DNA of 64,000 bases from NCBI GenBank assembly GCA_036785325.1, contig JAXIVH010000010.1:8085907-8149906 (forward strand). The letters are read 5' to 3'. How positions within the stretch are numbered: position 1 is the stretch's first letter; each line of letters starts with the position of its first letter. The position numbers were made by a program, and so were the translations under genes. Of the stretch, positions 10,140 to 22,309 are shown piece by piece. Below the pieces are notes generated by a model. That model was not told where the DNA came from and made no database searches. It saw only the letters and a list, made by a program, of their open reading frames with translations. The stretch comes from Urophycis tenuis (Eukaryota > Chordata > Actinopteri > Gadiformes > Phycidae).

Positions 10140-11317
10140 TTAAAAGTGACGCTAGACGCAGCACCTCAGTGACGCTGCAGCAGAGACCTGAGAGAGATCG
10201 GAGAGAGCGAGCAGTGTTTAAATTAGTGGAAAAAGACTAAAAGTATATTTCTAACTGGAGAAACTTAACTGATTAATTGGAAGTAAGCAACGTTGGTTTT
10301 GGTGAATTTTGTGTTTGTTTTATTACATTTTACCGTGTTGTTCTTTTTTTTTGTGGTGGACAGTTAACGCTAACAACGTAGCCGTTAACGTTAACAACTG
10401 TAGCCGTTAACAAAGAAATACCTCGTCATAAACTGTTTACCAGTCAATATTCTTGGTCCATGATGACTGTGAATGTTATGAAGATGTATGTATGCTGTGT
10501 AATTTGAAGTAATTTGAATGATTTAAAAAGAGATTTATTGTGTTTTTGACCTGCTATGCAGGTCAGGTTTTTTTGTTCGGTTGAAAGCTCGGTTGGAGCC
10601 GAGGATTGACCTGCAGTGTGCGCGCGAGCACACGGACGAGAAGCAAGATGGCGAGCTAGACCCAGACCGTTATTCATCCCATCAGTGAGGACATCTCTTG
10701 CCTATCGCTACCAGAGTGGTAGGGGTATCAGGATTCATTCATTCTGAACCGAGAGCTCATTGTTTTATTTATTTTTGGACTGGATCGGACTGAACTTTCT
10801 TTTTTCATTGAACTGAACAATCACACACACACACACTTGAACTTGGAACTGATGATTGAAAGCCTCGTACTTTTATTGCTTGTTGTGTTCATGATTGTGA
10901 ATATGTTTTGGATTGATTGTGGTTCATTTTTTTGATTGATTGAATTTGAAACTGAAAAGGAAAAAAAGAGTTAACTCCAGGAATAAAAGACATTCTAAAA
11001 TAGGTGTAATCTAGGGAAATAAATGACCGGTCTAAATTAACTTAATTTTAGCCCTTCTAAAAATAACCTAGACGAATTAAAAGAGTGAAATACTTTTTCT
11101 GTTTATTTTATTCTGTATCTTTAACTGGAACCTGCAGGGTATTTGTTGTTTTGTTTTGTGTACTGTATTTTGTGAGTTTATTACATTCAGTAAATTGCCG
11201 GCCTTTTTGTATTTAAAGCTGCGGTCTCCTGGTCCTTTTTTTACTTTTTTGCTCCCCACTCCTTAGAACCTAGAACTAGTCCAGTGGCGCAGTAAGTAGG
11301 GTGACACCGGTGCTACA
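10140..11317 (+). repeat. Gypsy 3' LTR, second part
   Basis: The rest of the LTR follows the right TTAA of the Kolobok element and ends at ...ggtgctaca, giving an LTR of about 1.36 kb bounded by TG and CA. It holds an AATAAA-like signal (10981) and a further T-rich region near 11237. Beyond 11317 the sequence changes abruptly to a hAT transposase reading frame, which marks the insertion point. The 5' LTR is outside the window, so the target duplication cannot be checked. The short minus-strand ORF at 10444-10677 shows no domain. Confidence 0.6.
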
Positions 11318-12070
11318 CACAGCTTGGGTTTCACATAGATAAAAACGCTTACAGAAGCGTCTAATCTCTGTCTCGCCATATCTAATTTCAGGTTCTGATG
11401 GCCAAGTTGTGCTGCTCAAAATGCTCAGATCACTTAGAAACTCATTCTCAAATGAGAGGCGTTTCTCAAGGTTGTTAGTGAGACTTTGAAGAAATTGGTT
11501 AGGATTGATTGAGATCAATTTTGGATTGGATTTGAGTAAAACAGTGCCAAAATGTCCTGAAGCCTTAACAGCTTCTGTGTATTTCTCACCTGGAGAGTCC
11601 TTGAATGATGTCAGCACACGGATGGTTCTTTTCAGAAGATGTTCTGCTCTTAACAGGGTCATTGACTGGGACTGAAGTTGAAGGGACAAGCTGGAAAGCT
11701 CCGATAGTGCATTGTACATCAGGGCGAGATCACAGAGAAACTCTTTGCTCTGCAAACGCCTCGCCATGCCCCTGTACGTCTGCCTCTCCTTTGCTGGTCT
11801 ACATTCGTCTGCAGCAGCATTTTCAAAATGTTTGTTGAGTGCTTCATAAGATCTCCACACAGCTTTTACAGCACGCAAGCTGCTGGCCACCCAACGGACT
11901 GTCAGCACCCTGCCTATTTTCAGGACTTGTGTCCCAACCAGGGCTCCGAACCGGTTCAAGGAACGAAAACCGAAACCGAAAACTAAATGGTCTTCAACTG
12001 TTCTGGAACAGAAACGTTATTCTGAAATCCCCAAAACTGGTTGATAACGGGTTTTTCTCGTTCTCTATAT

Positions 12071-13351
12071 CATCACGGCACACCAAACGGTGTGCCGTGA
12101 GGCAAGTCTGGGTGTGCCGTGGGATTTTGTGACAACCATACATTATTATTGCAATTAGGCCTGCACGATTAATCGAATTTTCATCATCATCGCAATGTGA
12201 ATGTTCGCGATAAACACATCGCAAAAGCTGGTCTGTAATGCGATAAGTTCACCACGCACACTCGGGCCATCCTTAAAAACATTTTGGTTTGCCGTAACCC
12301 GACCGACCTGTCAATTTAGGACCGACCCAAATATTTATTTTTTCCCCCCTTTAGTCCGAACGCCTTGCCGGTTGTAAACTTGCGTTAAGACCGACTGTGT
12401 TTTTTTTGTACTCTTCAAACAACTAATGTAATTACAATAAAACCCTATTAATTATATTTTAGTAAGTATCGCGAATATAAATTGCCCACTTACACACGTA
12501 GGCTACGTTCTTTCTTTTATATTCACTTCATTTAATCAATGGTTTGCGCTTGTCTGTTATGATGGCTGTGGCTGCAGTAAAGAAAATGTTTGCGGTCACC
12601 GTTCAAAGTTATAGAAGGCTATAGTTATAACTTTGGGTTCAGGCACCGTAGCAATAGGTCCTACATAAAAAATTGCATTGAAATATCTTGACACCGCTAT
12701 AACGTGACGTGTCGACTGATGTCAAGGAGACCACTAAACTTTTACAGGTTGGAGACCCAGTAAGTGACGTCACGATATGCAAATTTGTTTAAATTCATAC
12801 CGACGTATTCACCATGACCAAAATTGTACTTTCTTTTTTGTTCTTTTCTTATTTATCGCAAGTCAAATCGTCATCGCAATATTGAACAGTGTGATCGCAC
12901 GTCGCACATTTAGCTGATATCGTGCAGGCCTAATTGCAATATACAACTACACAAAAATAATGATTTTTTAATTTAGTTTATCAGTACTTTGTATGGACTC
13001 CATTCATAATACAGAGTATATCTATATACCTAAAAACATTTCTTTAATTCTTGCCTCATTTTTATTTTTGTGACCTGTCAGTTTTAAATGGGTGTGTTGC
13101 TGCTTTGATGAGGCCTAATTTGACAAAGTTTCAAATACATTTTTGAAATATTTTGTTAATAAATATTTCATGAGTAATAGTCTTTGTCACATTTTATTTG
13201 GCATTAGTAAATAACTATGCACATTTACAGATATTTTACATAATATGAGTGATAACAGGTGTTATAAAGGCTACTCTGCACAATAGATGTGCCTTGAGAT
13301 TTTTACTTGTCCTTTGGTGTGCCTTGGGCACCAAACGTTTGGGAACCACTG
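12071..13351. mobile_element. Candidate hAT-like repeat (…GGGAACCACTG end)
   Basis: The right end reads accaaacgtttgggaaccactg, a terminus common to vertebrate hAT MITEs (CAGTGGTTC). The left end starts around cggcacaccaaacggtgtgccg and lacks a clear CAGTGG terminus. Flanks ctctatat (12063-12070) and ctttatat (13352-13359) would be an 8-bp duplication with one mismatch. It contains the nested element at 12156-12932. No coding sequence. Confidence 0.45.
12156..12932. mobile_element. hAT MITE (TAGGCCTGCACGAT termini)
   Basis: The 777-bp element has inverted termini TAGGCCTGCACGAT and ATCGTGCAGGCCTA and an exact 8-bp target duplication, attgcaat (12148-12155 and 12933-12940). Its right-hand 160-170 bp recur at 19229-19400 and 40838-41006. 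No ORF. Confidence 0.85.
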
Positions 13352-14922
13352 CTTTATATAGCCTATAAAATTTCACAAAAGCATAGCCTATTTCATGAAA
13401 AAAAAAAAAAAACTATTTCCGGTTGCCGTGTTCACTTCGCCACCCGCTAAGCTCAGCTGTCACGAATTCCCACCACCACCCTGGCGAGAGGCGATTGAAA
13501 TGTAGAGTCAATTGAGTTGTTGGAGAGACTTGGGTATTTGTCAGCAACATAGACAATACAACATATTCGCTTATGGCGGGGTTAGAAATTATTGAGCGAG
13601 CCTCTATACCTGAAGTTCTCCATGGAATATGGATAAAACTTACAACCAGGTAAAGGGTTTCTAGCCCACTTATCCAGAAATGATTTTGAAACGAAATTAT
13701 ATTTATCATAGAATATAGGCTACAGTCAGCAGCAGTCTGCCTGGTATGTGAGATGGATATCGCAAATATTTTTGGATGCTGCCTGTGATTTATGATTTTT
13801 GCGAATTTAGTCTACCTACTGTGTAAATTAAGGGCAAATACCAATAAGTAGGTCTATTCTATGATATCGACCAAAAAAATAGACTAGGCCCAATAACACT
13901 GCCGGAACGTTAAGAACGAACGTTATTTTACATTCCGAACCGGTTCAGGAACAATATGTTGGTGGCGGAACGCAAGAACGAAAACATTAAATATACCGGT
14001 TCCGTTCGGAGCGGAACGATTGAAAAATAATTTCGTTTTCAAGCCCTGGTCCCAACCTCTTCAGCTGCCTGTAGAAGTTCTTGAGTATTTTTATTAGACA
14101 TACTGTAGAGGTTGTGCATTTTATCCATGAAAGCTGTAAAATGGTTTATGGCATTAACTTCATCAACCACATCCGATACTGCAAGCTCTAATCTATTGTT
14201 CATACAGTGCCATGTGAAAAGATTTGCCCCACCAGACACAAATGCAATCCAGTTCTTTTGAAGCCACTGTTCACTGAAACCTACACTATGCAAACAGTTC
14301 AGAAGAGCCATCTCAATGCCCTCCGCCCTTTGATTTTCGAGTTCTACTAGATCCAGAAAGACAAATTCTGGGATTTCACCATTTACAGAAGTCTTAATGT
14401 TGACAATCATGGCAGATTTGTTGCTGACAGATGTTGCCTCATCTATGAGAACAGCCAGCTTTGTTGGGGAGGCCACTATGAGATTAGTTATTTTTGTCTG
14501 CATCTCTTTTGCCACATGTTCCATTATTTTTGTCGACTATATCTTGAGTGCAGATTAGAGCCCAGGTCTAAACCATTTTTGAAGCTCAATTAAGTCTGGA
14601 TTGTCCATGAAAGGTCAATTCTTCTTTGCAAGGTAATATGCCGTTCTGAATATGCTAATAGTCTCAGTCAACACAGTCTCTGATGCAGCTCTAAACAGGT
14701 TACCAACCAAGTCCTTTTTGCTTTTTTCTGAGAGCTCCTGAGCTATTTCATGAGCCCTGGACGTCTGATGTCTTTTAATTTTGTTCCACAAGGAGGCCAG
14801 GGCTGTTTCTCTGGTGCAAGTTGAGTGCTGTATTTGAAATCTGATCCATTCTTCCGACAAACATATTCCTTTTTCTGACAGGACCCCAGTGGATTTTGCA
14901 GAGCCGCAAACTGCACAACCTG

Positions 14923-15782
14923 GAAATTAACACATGAAAATAAGACTTTGATAATCACGTTTTGCACATTACTTATAAAGCACAGTACAACACAGCCTCA
15001 ACTTTATTTAAACTCTTGATAGCCTACACAATACTCTACACCAGCTAATGGAGATTTGATCATCTTTTTCCATAGACCTAATTAACAAACAGATATTCTT
15101 ACCACTATTATCAGTTTTACAAATTTGTTACTAAATATAAAAAAAGCCTCATTTTCATTGAGTAACTCAAATTCAATACAGATTTTCACATTACCTGACA
15201 TTTACCTAACTTCCTGTCTTTTCAATCTAATCATGGATGCCTCACTTTAAAGTCTCTAGCCTGGCTCTCAGTCCACATTACTGGCCAATTGTCCTCATCT
15301 AGAAGAAACAGAGTTGGTGGCATTAACACATCATAAGACATGTTCACTAAGCAAGTTGGAGTTGGCGCAGCCTCCGCTTCCACAACCTCGGTTCACAGTT
15401 GCAGACGCAATACCAGAAACGTCAGCTTTTTCTACTGGCTTGAAATAACCAAACAGAGTTGCCTGCTTTCGTTTCATTATCAACTTATTATCATTCACCA
15501 CGTTAATTACACATCAACAGTACGCCACTTTCGAGCACGCCATTGGTGTCGCATTGCCTGCCTCAAGTGGTAACTTTCGCGGGTGTTCACGATAGGGGAG
15601 GAGAACACGTTGTCTTATTGGATGAAGGTGACTTTGATTTCTTGATTTCTTGATTGGATGGTTTCTGAAGTTGTTGACACGCAACCTGCCAATAACGTTT
15701 GTTTCTTCCAGCTGCTCATGATGAGTAATGGAATGGTTTCAGAGATTCTTGATACTTATCTTTGCCTATGTTTTACTGGATA
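14923..15782. other. No gene recognised
   Basis: This AT-rich stretch lies upstream of the hAT transposase remnant and may include its 5' UTR and end. I see no domain, no clear TIR and no convincing exon. Confidence 0.5.
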
Positions 15783-16300
15783 TACACAATAGAATAGAAT
15801 AGAATAGAATAGAAATACTTTATTGATCCCAAGCTGGGAAATTACAGTGTAGCAGCAGCATTGCAATACAAAGAATCAAAGAATGAGTGCAATGTAGAAA
15901 ATAAAAAAATGTATGTATATATAAAAAATATAGAAAAAAAAATAAAAAATAAAAAAAATAAAATAAAATAAAAAAATAAATAAGAATAAAAATAATTTTA
16001 GAGCATGATGAAGAACAATTGTACAGAAATATAAGGTGCTTGGAGACTGTTGTTATAACCAGATGTTATATGGCTGTTATTGAACGGTGTAATGGCATGT
16101 GGCAGGAAGGATTTCCTATATCTGTCCCTTCGACAGCGGAGCTGGAGCAGCCTTTGAGAGAAGGTGCTCCGCTGTCTGACCACTGTTTGATGGAGAGGGT
16201 GCTGATCATTGTCAATGATGGATAACAGTTTTTCAGCGTTCTCCTCTCCACCACAGACTCAAAAGACTCCAGCCCAAGACCTAGTACAGAGCCAGCCTTC
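15783..16300 (-). mobile_element. L2-like LINE, 3' fragment
   Basis: The minus-strand 3' end has a (TAGAA)n tail at about 15788-15812 next to tactttattgatccc, a common LINE 3' terminus in fish. The fragment encodes the C-terminal part of an L2-type RT protein, in frames broken by indels: VERRTLKNC, QRSTFSQRLLQLRCRRDRYR and RKSFLPHAITPFN. It is cut off at about 16300 by the tail of the next LINE. Confidence 0.7.
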
Positions 16301-16302
16301 TT

Positions 16303-18340
16303 GATGATAAGATAAGATAAGATATTCCTTTATTAATCCCCCTTAGGAGAAATTCACATTGACCAGCAGTACAAGGGGATAGAGGAGTGCGAGAGAAGAC
16401 CTGAGTATAGACAATAAACACTAAACAATAAATAGATTTACCATATTAAGATAAAATTATATGCGAGCTCTTAGAATCAGGTCAGATGAAAAAATGAAAA
16501 CCTATATACTGTACATACATAGTAGTCATCATTGAGATGAACAGTGCAATTGGTAACTGAGGCCTGCTGAGGTGTAGATATTAAAAATAAAAATAGATGT
16601 GTAGATAAAAATTGGGCGAAATAGATGTGCAAGTGTGCAAAATACAAAATGTGCAAATATACAGGATTTTTCAGGTAATGTAAGTAAGACATGTGAGAAG
16701 ACATAAAGTAACAACGGCCTAGGAAAACAGTCTTGAGGTGTGGGGTATGGTGTTCAGTCCATTAACTGGAGGTGTTGGGGCTTTTCGAGACATTGGGAGC
16801 GGGTGGTTGAGGTGTTTGATGAAAGAGCCCCCCAAGCGCTTTGAGGCACGTGGCTGAGTGAGCCTGTGACTGAACGTGCCCCTGAGTTGCCTCAGCTCGG
16901 CATAGAGAGGGTGAGAGGGGTTGTCCAGGATCGCCTGCAGCTTTCCCCTCATCCTCCTCTCTGTCACCACCTCCACACAGTCCAGCTTCATCCCCACCAC
17001 AGAGCTCGCCTTCCTCACCATCTTATTCAGCTTACTGGTACCTCCGCTCCCAATGCCTCATCCCCAGCACACAACAGCGAAGAAGGTGACACTGGCTACC
17101 ACAGACTGGTAGAACATCCGTAGCAGCCTAGTGCACACATTGAAAGATCTGAGTCTCCTCATCCCCCAGTCTGTTGTCCTGTAGCACTCCCTCAGGGACT
17201 CCTCAGCCTCCTCAGACCACTGCTGCACAGTCCTGGTGGTGATGGGCTGTCTCCTCACAAGAGGCTTGTATATAGGAGACAGTAGTATCAAGCAGTGGTC
17301 TGATTTGCCCAGGGGGGGAGGGCTGTTGCACTCTATGCCTCCTTAACATTGACATACAGTAAGTCCAAGGTCTTGTCTCCCCTGTGCTGCAGGTCACATA
17401 CTGGGTGAAGTCAGTCAGTGTCTTTGATATGTTGACATGGTTAAAGTCTCCGTTTACAATAATAAGAGCGTTGGGATGTCTAGTCTGCAGGTCTGTGACG
17501 GTGGAATGAATGACGTCACAAGCCCGCACCGCCACAGCCGATGGTGGAGTGTAAACAATAACAACAGTGGCTGCCGAAAACTCACGGGGCACATATCTGT
17601 GGGACTGAGACCGTACTAACAGCTCGACATCAGGTGTGCACGTGATTTCCTTTGTGGTAACATGTCCCGGGTTGCACCATTTGGAGTTAACAAAAACGGC
17701 AAGTCCGCCACCCGACTTCTTACCGCTCTGTTTGTCTCTGTCCGCCCGGACTACCGTGAAGCCAGCTAGCTCCACTGAGCAGTCTGGTATATTCCCATTC
17801 AGCCATGTCTCTGTCAGGCACAACACACTGCATTCCCGGTACTCGCACTGTCCGGTAATGAGGGCTGATAGTTTGTCCATCTTGTTGGGCAGTGAGCGTA
17901 CATTCCCCATAATAACCGAGGGAAGACAGGGCTTGTATCTCCACCTCCTCTCCATCTTCTTGTTCCTCACCATGGCTCCTGTTCTAGTCCCACACCGCTT
18001 AATCCTCAGGTCCCTCGGGATCCCCTTCGGGCACACCACTGGTCGATCCCGGAGCTGGAGGAGCTCGTCCCGCTAGGTGCCAGTCCATTGTTGTTGTTGT
18101 TTAGCGATCGTGGTGATCGTCGTGCACATTCTTGTTATTGTACAACCTGTTTAAGAGCCCTTATATAATGCCTACATATTTACAAAGCCTAATGCTAGAG
18201 TTCTGCAAGTACTATATAGATTAAAGTAAAAAAAAAACCTTTTAATCTAAGAAAAAAGGAAAATAGATCGGGAGCTGCTGTGTCGGGCTGGAACTCGCTG
18301 CGGCGCTGGAACCGGAAGTCAAGAAGAAAGCTCTAATTTT
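16303..18340 (-). mobile_element. L2-like LINE with the RT core deleted
   Basis: The 3' end carries a (GATAA)n tail (16303-16322). The ORF from the 5' side has the endonuclease (17345-18039) and the linker SPIYKPLVRRQPITTRTV (about 17240). It then joins directly, near 17160, to the post-RT segment RRLRSFNVCTRLLRMFYQSV and to KASSVVGMKLDCVEVVTERR (16719-17021). The whole RT palm is missing. 18040-18340 is probably its 5' UTR or flank. Confidence 0.75.
17345..18039 (-). pseudogene. L2-like LINE endonuclease (APE-type) domain
   Basis: An apurinic-endonuclease-like domain that in intact elements nicks the target DNA. Visible blocks are VIMGNVRSLPNKMDKL at the N-terminus, CLTETWLN with the catalytic Glu, RADRDKQSGKKSGGGLAVF, and IIVNGDFNHVNI. 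The frame is lost near 17330 before the linker. The reading frame is otherwise open, but it belongs to an RT-deleted copy. Confidence 0.75.
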
Positions 18341-19135
18341 TATCAGATTTTATCAAGTCTGTTGGTGTCGCTGGCTCTGGCGCTGTTGCCCCAACACACA
18401 GCAACAAAGAAAATGGCGCTAGCCATATCAGACTGGTAGAAGATCTCCAACATCTTCCTGCACACGTTGAAAGATCTCAGCATCCTCAGGAAATAGAGTC
18501 TGCTCATCCCCTTCTTGTACACAGCCTCGGTGTTAGATTTCCAGTCTAGTCTGTTGCCGATCACCACCCCCAAGTATTTATAGTCCTCCACCTCCTCCAC
18601 CACGTCCCCCCTGATCCGTAGTGGCTGTGAAGGCATCCTCTTTGTCCTCCCGAAGTCGATCACCATTTCTCTGGTCTTGTTGATATTTAGCCTCAGGTGA
18701 TTCTCTTCGGACCACTCTACAAAGTTGTCTACCAGTGTCCTGTACTCACCCTTCTCTCCACTTCTTATACACCCGACAACAGCTGAGTCATCAGAGAACT
18801 TCTGCAAGTGACATGACTCAGAGTTGTACTGAAAGTCAGTGGTGTACAAGGTGAAGAGGAAGGGAGAGAGCACAGTTCCCTGTGGAGCTCCTGTATCACT
18901 GACCACCACATCAGACAGTACACGGCCCAGACGGACAAACTGTGGCCTGCCTGTCAAGTAGTCAGTAATCCAGGAGATCATAGTGTCGTCAACACCCATC
19001 ACCCACAGTTTCTAACCCATCAGCAGAGGCGGAATGGTGTTGAAAGCACTGGAGAAATCAAAGAATGTGATCCTCACAGTGCCTCCCCCACCATCCAGAT
19101 GCATATGGGCTTCCCTCGTGTAGCTGCAGCTCCCC
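18341..19135 (-). mobile_element. L2-like LINE, RT fragment
   Basis: The fragment encodes the RT palm and thumb (ORF 18343-19002): GAPQGTVLSPFLFTLYT, FSDDSAVVG with the catalytic DD, LRLNINKTREMVIDFG, and DYKYLGVVIGNRLDW. Upstream, a stop codon separates it from FDFSSAFNTI (motif A, about 19040-19075). Both ends are truncated. It is a different copy from 16303-18340. Confidence 0.75.
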
Positions 19136-19228
19136 TTGCGTAAGGATCCTGAAAACCCAAAATCTTTTGAGGTGGTTATACGGTGTATACCTGCGTATCA
19201 CGTAGACTACAGCACTGGAGACGCAGTC

Positions 19229-19400
19229 AGTGATGTCATGATATGCAACTTTGTTTAAATTCATACCAACGTATTCATCATGACCAAAATTGTACTTTCT
19301 TTTTTACTCTTTTCTTATTTATCGCAAGTCATATTGTCATTGCAATATTGAACAGTGTGATCGCACATCGCACATTTTGCTGATATCTTGAAGGCCTAGT
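19229..19400. repeat. Fragment of the TAGGCCTGCACGAT hAT MITE, second copy
   Basis: About 170 bp match the right part of the element at 12765-12932, ending at ttgctgatatcttgaaggccta. The left part and the target duplication are missing. The same fragment occurs again near 40838-41006. Confidence 0.75.
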
Positions 19401-20345
19401 TGGTTTATTCATAAATATGGCTTTAAACCCTTCTAATCATGTCGGGGACTCTGTGTCATGATTCCCGAGCTGGGTCATAACACAAGAGGAAGGAACTAAG
19501 CTTCGAAATGCCTTTCGATCCAACAAATTTGATGCAAATATCATGGCATGTTGTTGCATCTTATATTTACATACTCAGTCTCATTTGAAAACATTCAATG
19601 TCCCCGGTTGGCCTGGGACACCCGAGCTGTCCTGGAGGAGGACGGGCTGGAGGAGGTTGCCATGGAAACGAGCACCCGGACACCGGGCATATGGGGTGTG
19701 CAGAAGATTTGGTCCAGTCGCAAATCTCAAAAATGTTTTTTTATCTGGGCGTAATAAAAAGGTACTGGGAACAGACCTTTAAATGAAACTGTGGAGATCA
19801 GCATGGCAGGTGATAGTGGTTGGCCGTCAGGGCTAGCAAGGCCTTCCCTTAATTAATGATAAAAGTTCATTTAATTTTGAATTTACTTTTTCTAAATATA
19901 TAAAACATATCCTTCATATTCTCTTCATGTTCGTGTTGTTTTTAGGTTAGAGGTTTAGGTTATCCAATCAGAATTAAGCTAACTTGTGTTGCTAGGCTAT
20001 ATGAAATCTGCCTGAGGCCTTCAGAATCAACAATGTGAGCGTCTGTGCAATGTAAGTGAACGGGTGCATACAGTTGATAGACAGTTGCAATAGCTCATCA
20101 GATCACAAGTTGTTGATAGTAGGCCTTCTTGCAGGCCTCACGTTGAACATGACATGTACGCCTCCTGTGACTGGATACTCACTTACCACTGTAAAACAAC
20201 TAGAAGAAGGAGGATAGGTATTGATTAAATGATTATGATTAAATGAAGTCTGATAACATTCAACAAGTGCAGCTGCCATTGAAATTCAGAGGTTCAACTG
20301 GTTTAACGGTATAGTTTAATCTGCAAACAACACCAGCTTTTGTGT
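19401..20345. other. No gene recognised
   Basis: No domain or clear repeat structure is seen. Short plus-strand ORFs at 19543-19786 overlap one another in three frames and show no family features. Confidence 0.5.
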
Positions 20346-20349
20346 TTTT

Positions 20350-21032
20350 TGGTCTCGAATTCACACACCGGAGTAGTGTCAACGATTGGAGAAGACACAC
20401 AGGGACATGATTAACTTTCTGAAGGAGAAAGGGGTCTACTTTGGGTGCCTTCACATTGGGCATTTGAGCAAGGACTGCGATAAGTGCTTGACTTGCAAGG
20501 TGTGTAGCTAAAACCATCCCAGCATTCTTCACATCAACCAAAGAGAGAGAGAGCAGTCAACACAGACCCAAAACAGCCAAAGGAACCATCTGTGAGTAGT
20601 GCACTTGTCTCTCTGCAAACGTGTGGTCATAGGAACAGTGATGGAATTCTATTCATCCTACCAGTACAAGTGAAGTCCAACAAGGGAGACAGAGTCATAC
20701 AAACGTATGCATTTCTAGATCCAGGTAGTACAGCCACATTTTGTTCAGAAAACAAGGAAGGACGAGGAAGCTAAATATGAATGGAAGGAAAGCCCAAATC
20801 AGCTTACGAACCATGGGCAAAAGCATCAGTTTCCAGCTACATGTTGACAGGTTTGGAGATTTCAAGTCTCACTGGGAAACAGTTCTATGATTCACCAGAG
20901 GACTAAGAGGATGCCCGTGAGCACTGATAACATCATCAAAGAGGAGGAATTGGCTAAGTGGCCGTACCTGGATGATGTTGGTGTTCCCCACATTCAAGCT
21001 GACTTGAAGTTGTTGATAGGTACCATGGCAGG
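20350..21032 (+). pseudogene. BEL/Pao gag zinc-knuckle and protease fragment (copy 1)
   Basis: A Cys/His knuckle region of BEL/Pao gag (INFLKEKGVYFGCLHIGH, then SKDCDKCLTCKVC) is followed by the start of the retropepsin, where AFLDPGSTATF replaces the expected DSGS. Several stops and indels break the frame. It matches 42095-42750 closely. At 21033 it gives way to gypsy sequence. Confidence 0.65.
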
Positions 21033-21119
21033 TTAGGGGTTTCCCCTCCCCTTTTCACCTATCAGGTCATGGGCACACTCAGGTGCAGTGATTGCAGGCT
21101 GTGCGTGCGTGCGTAAAAG

Positions 21120-22227
21120 GTGAGTCAATTAGTGATCAGGTGTGCGTCTTTGTCCTGGAGCCTGGTGGCGGTGGTCACACCGTGGCGGGGTCTCGTTGGT
21201 GTGGCAGTGTGGCAGTGGCTGCTTCGGGAGAGGGCGGCTACCCAGGCCGGCCCTAGTGTGGCTGCTCCAGTCTCTCATGCTGCGATTGGTCAGGCCCTGT
21301 CGGCTGGCGCTACAGTCGCAGAGCGGTTGGTGGTCGTACCCAGAGACCGTAGGTGTCCCATGTTTAATGGCAAAACTGGTATTGGCATAGCTGAATGGAC
21401 AGAGGAGCTACAGGTTTGTATGCGGTACCGTCATTTGTCTGCCGCAGATCAGGCTTTCTTCATTTTTGACCACTTAGAAGGGGAGGCAAGGGAGGAGATT
21501 AAGTACCATCCTAGTGCAGAGCGAGGGGACCCAGCTCGGGTCCTAGCTATCTTAAAAGAGCTGTATGGTTGTGCCCAGTCATACGTCACTCTGCAGCAAG
21601 CCTTTTTCTCCCGGAAGCAACAGGAGGGAGAGATGTTGCAAGAGTTCTCCTTGGCCCTGATGGCTCTGATGGAGCAGGTGAAACAATGTGCCGAACAATA
21701 ATGCTGAATTTCTCCTTCGGAACCAGTTTGTAGAGCATGTTTTTTACAGCGCGCTCCGCAGGGAGCTAAAGCAGTTTGTTCGCCGTCAGCCTACTGCCAC
21801 CTTGTTAGAAGTATGTGGTGAAGCCATTAGGTGGGAGAGGGAAGGTTTGCCAGGTGGTGGTAGGGAGCGTAGTTATTCTCTGCCTGCTATACACGGTCTG
21901 CAGTATGGTGTACAGGGACACTCTCGTTCACCCCCTCTGGTCACCTCCCAAAGTTCAGAGCTAGGTGAGTTAAAGGAGCTTTTGAGGCATCAGCAAGAGC
22001 AGCTTGATCAACTTGCCCACACTGTGGCTTCTTTGCAGGGCCCCCCAGTTCATTCTCGGCCTGCACGTAGTGGTCCTTTAATATGTCAGAGGTGTCATCA
22101 GCCAGGTCATTTTGCTAGGGAGTGTAATAGGGAACAGGTTCCTCCCCGTGCTCGCGCCGCTTCAACTGCTGGTCGGTCAGCTCAGGTGGCTGAACCTTCT
22201 CGTCTCTTTTACCAGCCGGAAAACTGA
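21120..22227 (+). pseudogene. Ty3/gypsy gag with one frameshift
   Basis: The capsid-like part (ORF 21120-21701) contains IAEWTEELQVCMRYRHLS, FIFDHLEGEAREEIKY and LQQAFFSRKQQEGEMLQEF. A frame change near 21690 leads to the second part (21688-22227), with a coiled segment (ELGELKELLRHQQEQLDQL) and a CCHC knuckle, CQRCHQPGHFAREC, that would bind nucleic acid. Gag would form the particle in which reverse transcription occurs. The upstream part is poorly defined and I cannot identify an LTR at 21033-21120. Confidence 0.75.
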
Positions 22228-22309
22228 AGCCCACTGAGCTGCAGAGCCACAACTCAGGTGGGGAGTCTACAGGCTCACAGATAGGTACTATGGCTAGACT
22301 TATGTCGTT

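Larger units (their letters stand above)
11939..14048. mobile_element. Non-autonomous hAT element with 8-bp target duplication
   Basis: The 2110-bp insert begins CAGGGCTCCGAACCGG and ends with the complement of a CAGGGCTTGAAAACG-type terminus. It is flanked by the exact 8-bp repeat gtcccaac (11931-11938 and 14049-14056), as expected for hAT. It sits inside the hAT transposase gene, and the host frame closes up without it. It encodes no recognisable protein. It contains a second insertion (12071-13351). Both ends carry AACCGGTTC-type motifs. Confidence 0.85.
11318..14922 (-). pseudogene. hAT-type transposase (KIAA1586/ZBED-like), decayed and interrupted
   Basis: The gene reads right to left. 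An exon starting near 14920 after a tttccag acceptor encodes a Cys-rich start (CAVCGSAKSTG), then SEEWIRFQIQHSTC and RHQTSRAHEIAQ. Next comes AYYLAKKN with a stop at about 14615, and after a frameshift MEHVAKEMQ...LAVLIDEATS, where the Asp belongs to the catalytic core, and LFTWHCMNNRLELAVSD, typical of this hAT group. The frame is broken at 14049 by a hAT insertion and resumes at 11938 with QVLKIGRVLTVRWVASS. It ends at 11318 where the gypsy LTR begins, before the hAT C-terminal dimerisation region. At least one stop, one frameshift and two insertions make it a pseudogene. Confidence 0.75.

Noticed and set aside
19543..19786. Three overlapping short plus ORFs
   Set aside because: They occupy all frames of the same stretch, with no domain or splice context.
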